Below are positions 1 through 5,495 of a stretch of DNA of 6,184 nucleotides, in pieces. Positions within the stretch are counted from its first letter, which is position 1. Each line of letters opens with the position of its first letter. This DNA is from an uncultured Eubacteriales bacterium (lineage in GTDB: Bacteria; Bacillota_A; Clostridia; Lachnospirales; Lachnospiraceae): the NCBI GenBank assembly GCA_900321365.1, contig ONVT01000156.1:1-6184 (forward strand). Direction: 5' to 3'. Both the position numbers and the translations under genes were made by a program. The notes below the pieces were generated by a model. The model was not told the DNA's origin. It saw only the letters and a list, made by a program, of their open reading frames with translations, and made no database searches.

Positions 1-971
1 TAGTGTGCTCTCAGCCAGTCTTCGCTCTGGGGACTTAAGTACTTCGGGGCAATGTCAAACATCGTCTTCGCACCGCTCATTCCCTCCGCGTTCATGCGGT
101 ACGCGGCCCTTGCGACAGCGGCGAGGATGCTTCCGGTGAATTCCGGGTTCGAATCCAGTTTGAGGCTGTACTCAATCACATGCTTCTTTTCCCCGGTGCT
201 GCCGGAATAGATGACCGAACCCCCGTGGGGCAGCTCACTGTGCTCTGCCTTCAGAACCTCTTCTGTGATGAAATGCACCGTCGTATCGTAGTCGGAGAAA
301 TAGTTCGGCATCTCCTTGATTTCTTTCTCAATCCTCGCCGTATCTGCGCCCTCCCCGGCGACGACCCAGCATTCACGTGTATGCTTCTGGCGGGTGGTCA
401 GATCCGGATTCAGACCTGCCCGGACCTGGTCAAGCGCATCCTGAACCGGGACAGTATACTGGCGCGCGTCCTTTACGCCTTCGATCCTGCGGATCGCGTC
501 GGAATGTCCCTGAGAGACGCCGCGTCCCCAGAACGTATAGTCACGCCCGTTTGGAAGAATCGAATGCGCATAGAGCCTGCTGAGCGAGAACATCCCCGGA
601 TCCCATCCGCAGGAAATGATCCCGATTTTCCCTCCTGAGCGCGCCGCCTGGTCAACTGCGGCAAAATGCTCCGGTATCCTGGCGTGTGTGTCAAAGCTGT
701 CCACGACATTAAAAAGCGGCGCGTATTTCGGAGTCTGGACGGGCAGGTCTGTCGCGCTTCCTCCGCACAGGACCAGCACGTCGATCTCCCCCGCCATACC
801 GGCCAGTTCATCCGCGCCCAGAACCTTCACACTGTCGGAGGCAGGGCTGACACCGGCAGGGCTGCGGCGTGTAAATATTGCTACAAGTTCCTGATCCGCA
901 TTCGCCATAACCGCCTTCTCCACGCCGCGGCCAAGGTTTCCATACCCAAGGATTCCTATTCTGATACTCAT
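1..971 (-). CDS. ddh: meso-diaminopimelate D-dehydrogenase (3' end at window edge)
   Basis: NADPH-dependent enzyme that interconverts L-2-amino-6-oxopimelate (tetrahydrodipicolinate) plus ammonia and meso-diaminopimelate, a one-step shortcut in lysine and peptidoglycan precursor synthesis in the cytoplasm. I translated it by hand: 323 residues are visible. Seen: an N-terminal Rossmann nucleotide-binding motif GYGNLGRG (residues 9-16), GSATDLP (71-77), CGWDPGMFS (121-129), FWGRGVSQGHSDA (147-159) and LPHGG (247-251), all closely matching my recollection of the Corynebacterium glutamicum enzyme (about 320 aa). The C-terminal IAPKYLSP (307-314) aligns with that enzyme's end. The last two bases in the window read TA in frame, so the next codon may well be the stop. 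Start chosen at 971: AGAGG (979-983) lies 7 bases upstream. An in-frame ATG at 977 is only 1 base from it. A 69-base gap and a possible promoter separate it from the preceding gene. Identity is firm; only the exact 3' end is unseen. Confidence 0.95.
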   Translation of the reverse strand, partial: MSIRIGILGYGNLGRGVEKAVMANADQELVAIFTRRSPAGVSPASDSVKVLGADELAGMAGEIDVLVLCGGSATDLPVQTPKYAPLFNVVDSFDTHARIPEHFAAVDQAARSGGKIGIISCGWDPGMFSLSRLYAHSILPNGRDYTFWGRGVSQGHSDAIRRIEGVKDARQYTVPVQDALDQVRAGLNPDLTTRQKHTRECWVVAGEGADTARIEKEIKEMPNYFSDYDTTVHFITEEVLKAEHSELPHGGSVIYSGSTGEKKHVIEYSLKLDSNPEFTGSILAAVARAAYRMNAEGMSGAKTMFDIAPKYLSPQSEDWLRAH

Positions 972-978
972 ATTCATT

Positions 979-983
979 CCTCT
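979..983 (-). promoter_or_regulatory. ribosome binding site of ddh
   Basis: AGAGG on the minus strand, 7 bases before the ATG at 971. It decides between two in-frame ATG codons (977 and 971) in favour of 971, because the spacing to 977 would be 1 base. Confidence 0.7.
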
Positions 984-1003
984 CTTTCCATCAAATTCAT
1001 CCT

Positions 1004-1009
1004 ATCATA
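1004..1009 (-). promoter_or_regulatory. possible -10 element upstream of ddh
   Basis: TATGAT on the minus strand matches the sigma-A -10 consensus TATAAT in 5 of 6 positions and sits 32 bases before the ddh start, giving a plausible short leader. No good -35 hexamer is present at the usual 16-18 base spacing (the best, TTTCTT, matches poorly). It would allow ddh to be transcribed apart from the upstream gene. Weak, single-element evidence. Confidence 0.25.
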
Positions 1010-1040
1010 ATCCCGGCAAAAAAACGAAGAAACCTCACAG

Positions 1041-2885
1041 TCAGTCGGACAGGCCGAGAACCGGACGTATCTGATAAACCGAATCAACGATGTAATCAGC
1101 GCCGCTCTCCACGAGTTCTTCCCTCGTTCCGTACCCGTAGGTAACGCCGATGCTGCCGCATCCTGCCTCCTTTGCCCCGATGATATCAAATCTGGAATCG
1201 CCCACCATGATGACATCGCCTGCCGGAAGAGCAAGCTCCTTCAGCGCACGCCCGATCAGGACGCTCTTTTTGTTGGAGGGATCGTCCGGATCCGGTCCTG
1301 CAACGACATCGAAATATTTCATCATGTCAAAATGCTCCAGAATCTGCTTTGACATCTCCTGGGGCTTTGACGTCACAACCGCGCACCGGATCCCGGACTT
1401 TCCCAGATCAGACAAAAGGGAACAGATTCCGTCATACAGGTTCAGGTTGTAACATTCGCCCGCGTGATAGCATTCCCGGTACGCCTCTACGGCTTTCCAC
1501 GCAATCTCCTCGCTCATGTTGCAGAAGGTTGTATAAGAGTAGACGAGGGACGGGCCGACAAATCTGCGCAGCGTCTCCTCAGCAGGAATCTCATATCCCA
1601 GCTTTTTCAGGGAATAGCGGACCGAATTCAGAATGCCGGGGCCGGAATCATTGATCGTTCCGTCCAGGTCGAAAAGGACTGCTTTGTATTTCTTCTTTTC
1701 GCTGTGTACGGAATGATCCGCTTCGATGTCTTCCTGTGCTGCTGAGCCGGAATCATCCGCTTCGCTGTCGTTCTTCGCCGGTTTTCCGGAATCTACGATC
1801 CTGCCGATAAGAGCCTCATCGACGGCAAAGGGGGCCTTTGCGCATTTTGACGGATTGGAGGCAACCGCCCGGATAGTCTTTTCCATCACCGGAAGAAGCT
1901 CCTCCTGAGGTATCTCGAGACTTCCGCAGCAGGCACGGAACGTCTCACAGAATTCGCCGACGGACGAAAAACCGGCAAGCTCAAGGATCCTGGAGGAATC
2001 CTCAGGCGATGCTTCCTTCAGGTATCCCGCCATGAATGTACAGACGGCTTTCCCGTGCGGCACATGCAGGTCACAGGTCAGAGCATAACTCAGGGCGTGC
2101 GGAAGGCTCGTGCCCGTGTGCGCGATCGCCATTCCGCCAAGCATCGCCGCCCTCATCAGGGTTTCATAATCGGCATCTTCCGCCGTCCTCTCTCCCCTGA
2201 GAACAGGCAGGCATTCCTTCCATTCCCTGAGTCCGTCCTCAGCGATCAGGCGGGAGATGACACCCGCGTCTGCGTTCAGCCAGCTCTCATACAGGTGAGA
2301 CAGAGCGTCGAAAGCCGTATTGCAGATTGTCCGGGGGCCTGCTGCGCGAAGATATGACCCGTCGATCAGGGCAAGCTCTGGGAAGAGTTTGAACGGGATT
2401 GACCCCTTGACCTTTTTTACATCGTCGGTAAGGACAGAGACCGCGGTCACTTCCGATCCTGTCCCGCAGGTCGTCGGAATGCAGACCACGGGCAGCGTGC
2501 TGCCGTCTGCGCCGGACGTATAGAGGTATTCCCTTCCCTCCTGCGGGTGCTTCATCATCAGCGCGACCGCCTTCGCAGCGTCCATCGGGGAGCCTCCACC
2601 TGCACCGATCACGAAGTCTGCCTTCTGTGCAAGTCCGAAGTCTCTTGCCTTCATGACCGTCGAAGCGGAAGGATTCTCCTCGACTTCATGAAACCAGACA
2701 TGTTCCACCTCGTTTTCATCCAGCGTCCTGCAGATATCGTCATAAACGCCGCATGCTTTCGCGGAATGCGCTCCCGTGACGATCAATGCCTTTGACCCCA
2801 GTTTTTTCAGATCCTTACCGTGTGCCTCTACCACTCCCCTGCCGCAGAAAACCCTGACCGGCATGTAAAAACGATCCTCACTCAT
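1041..2885 (-). CDS. iron-type alcohol dehydrogenase fused to HAD phosphatase
   Basis: A 614-residue two-enzyme protein. Residues 1 to about 368 form a complete group III (iron-dependent) alcohol dehydrogenase: GGGSPMD (96-102) for NAD(P) binding, PTTCGTGSE (137-145), and the expected metal ligands D193 and H197 (in DALSH), H263 (LPHALSYAL) and H277 (HGKAV), at nearly the spacing known from FucO. Residues about 369-397 are a Ser/Asp/Glu-rich linker. Residues 398-614 form a complete class I HAD hydrolase of the phosphoglycolate phosphatase type: DLDGT (406-410, nucleophile D406), TSK (505-507), KK (539-540) and GDSRFD (562-567), ending in the family's YGYGT...GADYIV pattern. Expected reactions are reversible alcohol/aldehyde oxidoreduction and phosphate-ester hydrolysis; substrates cannot be read from the sequence. 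Start chosen at 2885 because AGGAG (2892-2896) is 6 bases upstream; the longer GTG reading from 2903 contains that site. The reading frame is open throughout, so no frameshift is needed. The alternative is a lineage-specific fusion without joint function. Confidence 0.92.
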   Translation of the reverse strand: MSEDRFYMPVRVFCGRGVVEAHGKDLKKLGSKALIVTGAHSAKACGVYDDICRTLDENEVEHVWFHEVEENPSASTVMKARDFGLAQKADFVIGAGGGSPMDAAKAVALMMKHPQEGREYLYTSGADGSTLPVVCIPTTCGTGSEVTAVSVLTDDVKKVKGSIPFKLFPELALIDGSYLRAAGPRTICNTAFDALSHLYESWLNADAGVISRLIAEDGLREWKECLPVLRGERTAEDADYETLMRAAMLGGMAIAHTGTSLPHALSYALTCDLHVPHGKAVCTFMAGYLKEASPEDSSRILELAGFSSVGEFCETFRACCGSLEIPQEELLPVMEKTIRAVASNPSKCAKAPFAVDEALIGRIVDSGKPAKNDSEADDSGSAAQEDIEADHSVHSEKKKYKAVLFDLDGTINDSGPGILNSVRYSLKKLGYEIPAEETLRRFVGPSLVYSYTTFCNMSEEIAWKAVEAYRECYHAGECYNLNLYDGICSLLSDLGKSGIRCAVVTSKPQEMSKQILEHFDMMKYFDVVAGPDPDDPSNKKSVLIGRALKELALPAGDVIMVGDSRFDIIGAKEAGCGSIGVTYGYGTREELVESGADYIVDSVYQIRPVLGLSD

Positions 2886-2969
2886 GAATATCTCCTTTAC
2901 CACAATGTCAGTTCATCAGTTTCACCATTGGTCAATTTCGGTCGGGCATGTGATGCGGAGTCTGTCTTT
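2886..2969. other. hydE to alcohol dehydrogenase intergenic gap
   Basis: The 84 bases between the hydE stop and the next start hold a strong ribosome binding site and a 15-base imperfect palindrome at 2921-2935 (minus strand TTGACCAATGGTGAA, one mismatched pair around a 3-base centre). TTGACC resembles a -35 element but nothing like a -10 follows at 16-18 bases. No hairpin with a T-tract was seen, so read-through from hydE is plausible. The palindrome could be an operator, but with one copy this is speculative. Confidence 0.3.
2892..2896 (-). promoter_or_regulatory. ribosome binding site of the ADH-HAD fusion
   Basis: AGGAG within AAAGGAGA on the minus strand, 6 bases before the ATG at 2885. 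It sets the start of the fusion gene and argues against the GTG at 2903, which lies upstream of the site itself. Confidence 0.8.
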
Positions 2970-4079
2970 TCAGGCACCTTCCACAACATACTCGCGGCAT
3001 CTGCCGGATATTGTATGCGATGCTGTTTCATTCTCACCCCAGTCACCACGGCTGACTGTCACGTGATATCCGATTCTTTCGATCCGTGCCTCCATACAGC
3101 GCCTGCACTCAGCCGCCTCATCGCCGGTGCAGATCTTTCCGTCGTAAAGCAGGTATTTTTCCCTCACGCCGGCCGGAGACAGGTTCGGCATGACCACATT
3201 CGCGCCGGCCAGGATTCCCTTTTCTCTCCCTTTCGGATCGATTGTCCCGAGGGCGGTGGTTGCGGGAAGAAGTACTCTGGGAAGCATCAGGCGTATCACC
3301 GCCAGCAGGTGCAGCGTATCTTTCACCGTCCCCGCCTTCTCTCCTGCAAACGGCGTGTCATGGTGAGGGATAAACGGTCCGATCCCGACCATATGCGGCC
3401 GGAAATGCGCCATATAGTACAGATCCTCCAGAATGTGGTCCATGGTCTGTCCAGGTGATCCGACCATGATCCCGCAGCCGACCTGAAAACCGATTTCCTT
3501 GAGGTCCTGAAGGCATCTTTTCCGGTTTTCAATCGTCAGCGTATCAGGATGGAGATGGCGGTAGTGCTGTGGGTCGGAGGTCTCCTGCCTGAGCAGGTAG
3601 CGGTCCGCCCCTGCGTCGAAATACCGCTGGTAGCTTTCCCTGCTCTTCTCACCGATCGAGAGCGTGACGGCGCAGTCCGGGTGGTGCTCCTTGATTCCCG
3701 AGACAAGCAGGCAGATGTCCTCATCCCTGTAGAAGGGATCCTCCCCGCTCTGCAGTACGATCGTTCGGAAGCCCAGCTCATATCCCCGGTCGGCGCAGGC
3801 GAGGATTTCCTCCGCGCTCAGGCGGTATCTGCGAGCATTCAGATTGGAATGGCGCAGGCCGCAGTAATAGCAGTCATTTCTGCACCAGCTGCTGAACTCG
3901 ATCAGCCCCCTCAGGAAAACCGCCTTGTGGTAATGCGCTTCACAGACCTGCCGCGCACTGGCGTAGAGAAACTCCTCCTCCTCGTCGGTCATGCTTTCCA
4001 GAAGGGTGCGCATCTCACCGCGCTCCAGCGTCTGTGTTTCCCGGAGGATCCGGATCCGTTCCTGATTCGATGATATCAT
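2970..4079 (-). CDS. hydE: [FeFe]-hydrogenase maturation radical SAM enzyme HydE
   Basis: Cytoplasmic radical SAM enzyme that acts on a cysteine-bound Fe(CO)2CN precursor during synthesis of the diiron subcluster of the H-cluster, before transfer to HydF. The 369 residues include the radical SAM cluster motif C66-x3-C70-x2-C73 (in WCRNDCYYCGLR), the HydE-typical VLQSGEDPFY (108-117), GADRYLLRQET (157-167), MVGSPGQT (205-212), VGIGPFIPHHDTPFA (231-245) and NVVMPNLSP (294-302). A second cysteine set C317-x7-C325-x2-C328 matches the accessory cluster site known in Thermotoga maritima HydE. The C-terminus runs about a dozen residues past the conserved DWG. The length is normal to slightly long. 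The ribosome binding site is weak (AGG at 4088-4090, 8 bases from the ATG). It lies 150 bases downstream of hydF, with the long hairpin between them. Identification is firm. Confidence 0.97.
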   Translation of the reverse strand: MISSNQERIRILRETQTLERGEMRTLLESMTDEEEEFLYASARQVCEAHYHKAVFLRGLIEFSSWCRNDCYYCGLRHSNLNARRYRLSAEEILACADRGYELGFRTIVLQSGEDPFYRDEDICLLVSGIKEHHPDCAVTLSIGEKSRESYQRYFDAGADRYLLRQETSDPQHYRHLHPDTLTIENRKRCLQDLKEIGFQVGCGIMVGSPGQTMDHILEDLYYMAHFRPHMVGIGPFIPHHDTPFAGEKAGTVKDTLHLLAVIRLMLPRVLLPATTALGTIDPKGREKGILAGANVVMPNLSPAGVREKYLLYDGKICTGDEAAECRRCMEARIERIGYHVTVSRGDWGENETASHTISGRCREYVVEGA

Positions 4080-4229
4080 AGAATGTACCTGTTATGAAAC
4101 ACTTCTCGCCACCCCCGCGACTGCGGGACCGCCTCTGCGAGACACCATAGCGGGAGCGGGCTCTGGTGGCTCACAGAGGCGGTCCCGCAGCCGCGGGGAT
4201 GGCAGGCGTGACTTGCAACGACTCGCAGC
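4080..4229. other. hydF to hydE intergenic spacer
   Basis: The 150-base spacer is mostly occupied by the long inverted repeat at 4107-4204. The rest is 25 bases next to the hydF stop with no clear signal, and 27 bases before hydE carrying only a weak AGG ribosome binding site. I see no convincing promoter for hydE and no small open reading frame with a ribosome binding site. Confidence 0.6.
4107..4204 (-). repeat. 98-base near-perfect hairpin between hydF and hydE
   Basis: Pairing by hand: arms 4107-4141 and 4170-4204 pair over 35 positions, of which 31 are Watson-Crick; the other four (4107/4204, 4112/4199, 4120/4191, 4138/4173) are C-A on the plus strand but G-U wobbles in minus-strand RNA. 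Beyond a 1x1 mismatch (4142/4169) the stem continues for five pairs (4143-4147 with 4164-4168), a second mismatch, then three pairs closing an 8-base loop (4152-4159). The core is very GC-rich. On the transcribed strand it is followed by AGAAGTGTTTC, not a U-tract, so it is not a classic intrinsic terminator. It may be an mRNA processing or stabilising structure, a dispersed palindromic (REP/MITE-like) element, or an unconventional transcription attenuator. The structure is directly visible; the role is not. Confidence 0.9.
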
Positions 4230-5495
4230 TCAGACAGAAAGCATGTCCTGCGCTTCCGGGATCGGCTGCAGCGCCCGGTTAAGGATCCCGTGCACCTTCG
4301 CGATCACCATCCCGTAGTTCGTGATCGGGATGCCGAGGGATGCGGCGTGCTCATTTCGCGACTGGACCTCACGGTCATTCAACATGCAGGCGCCGCAGTG
4401 GATGACCACCTTGTACTTCTCCAGATCCTCCGGAAATGACAGCCCGGAGGATGTCTCAAATACAGGATCCTGGCCGGTATACTCCCGGATCCATCCGGGC
4501 AGCTTCACCGTTCCGATGTCATTGCATTGTCTGTGATGCGTGCAGCCCTCAGAAATCAGAATCCGGTCTCCGGTTTTTATGTTCTGCAATGCCGAGATCC
4601 CCTTCAGCTGCATGGCAAGCGCGCCTTTGTACCGCGCCATCAGGATGGAGAAGGATGTCATCGGAATCTCTTCCGGAACCGTTTTTGACACATGTCCGAA
4701 GGCCTGGCTGTCTGTTATCACCAGCGCAGGTGGTTTCGCCAGGCTCTTCAGCGTTCCCTCCAGTTCTGTGTCACGGACGCAGAGAACCTGTACGCCATGA
4801 TCAAGCAGATCCCTGAGCACCTGCTGCTGGGGAAGAATCAGCCTTCCCTTCGGGGCAGATTCATCGATCGGAATGACCAGGATCACAAGATCCATCGGCC
4901 GGACCAGGTCTCCGGCCAGAGGCAGCTCCTTTTTCTCTTTCAGCTTGTGGGCGCTTTGCCCGATCATCTCCCGAAGAAGAGGGATATTCTCCCCGGTAAG
5001 GGCGCTGACCAGAATATGGCGCACGGATCCGGACTCAGACGACGGGATATCCTGAAGAATATCCGGCAACTCCGGAGACTGCCCGTCGGTGCAGGGTTTT
5101 ACAAGATCCGCCTTGTTCCACGCGATGATACAGTCAGTTCCCTGTTCTTTGAACAGCTGAAGAAGCTCCCTGTCAGCGCTCAGAAGCCCCCGCTGTGCGT
5201 CGACTACGAGAACTGCCAGATCCGTCCGCCGAAGAATCTCGCGGGTTCTTAGGACGCGAAGTTCTCCCAGCCCTCCCTCATCGTCAAATCCCGGCGTGTC
5301 CGTGATGACCACAGGTCCCGCCGGAAGGATCTCCATAGACTTGGAGACCGGATCGGTCGTCGTGCCGGGCACGACAGAAACCACGGACATCTGCTGAGAC
5401 GTCAGCGCATTTACAAGGCTGGACTTTCCCGCATTGCGGCAGCCGAAGAAACCGATGTGAAGCCGCACACTGCGCGGCGCGTCATTCATACTCAT
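4230..5495 (-). CDS. hydF: [FeFe]-hydrogenase H-cluster maturation GTPase HydF
   Basis: Scaffold GTPase that receives the diiron subcluster precursor made with HydE and HydG and transfers it to apo-hydrogenase. The 421 residues show an N-terminal Era/TrmE-like G domain: P-loop G18-x4-GKS (GCRNAGKSS, 18-26), switch threonines in VPGTTTDP (42-49), DTPG (66-69), NKAD (127-130) and SAL (164-166). A dimerisation region follows, then the C-terminal cluster-binding part with C318-x-H320, then HCGAC (366-370) supplying C367 and C370. The interval between H320 and H366 is 45 residues, at the short edge of the CxH...HCxxC pattern I recall. The ending ITNYGMVIAKVHG (390-402) is typical. Start at 5495: AGGAG (5503-5507) is 7 bases upstream; an in-frame ATG at 5489 would be 13 bases away. 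The first 14 bases overlap the end of the nitrogenase-like gene, suggesting translational coupling. Identification is firm. Confidence 0.97.
   Translation of the reverse strand: MSMNDAPRSVRLHIGFFGCRNAGKSSLVNALTSQQMSVVSVVPGTTTDPVSKSMEILPAGPVVITDTPGFDDEGGLGELRVLRTREILRRTDLAVLVVDAQRGLLSADRELLQLFKEQGTDCIIAWNKADLVKPCTDGQSPELPDILQDIPSSESGSVRHILVSALTGENIPLLREMIGQSAHKLKEKKELPLAGDLVRPMDLVILVIPIDESAPKGRLILPQQQVLRDLLDHGVQVLCVRDTELEGTLKSLAKPPALVITDSQAFGHVSKTVPEEIPMTSFSILMARYKGALAMQLKGISALQNIKTGDRILISEGCTHHRQCNDIGTVKLPGWIREYTGQDPVFETSSGLSFPEDLEKYKVVIHCGACMLNDREVQSRNEHAASLGIPITNYGMVIAKVHGILNRALQPIPEAQDMLSV

Noticed and set aside
1018..1038. Possible terminator after the ADH-HAD gene
   Set aside because: A run of seven T on the minus strand follows GAGGTTTCTTCG, but the stem would be only about four pairs including a wobble, too weak to call.
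1041..1700. HAD domain as phosphonoacetaldehyde hydrolase (PhnX), which would pair neatly with an iron ADH of phosphonate metabolism
   Set aside because: As I recall, PhnX carries a DxAGT first motif and a cap lysine; this domain has DLDGT and a phosphoglycolate phosphatase-like C-terminus, so a plain phosphatase is more likely.
2886..2903. Longer start (GTG at 2903) for the ADH-HAD fusion
   Set aside because: The extra six codons contain the AGGAG ribosome binding site, and no site precedes the GTG; the ATG at 2885 has ideal spacing.
2930..2935. TTGACC as a -35 promoter element
   Set aside because: No TATAAT-like hexamer occurs 16-18 bases downstream on the minus strand.
2820..3458. 212-codon plus-strand open frame
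   Set aside because: It lies antisense over the 5' end of the ADH-HAD gene and most of hydE, shows no recognisable family motif, and is explained by GC-rich coding sequence on the other strand. The same applies to plus-strand frames at 180-638, 3549-4073 and 4692-5252.
4107..4204. Hairpin as a rho-independent terminator of hydF
   Set aside because: The stem is far longer than usual, and the RNA strand lacks a run of U after it (AGAAGTGTTTC follows). It is reported as an inverted repeat of unknown role instead.
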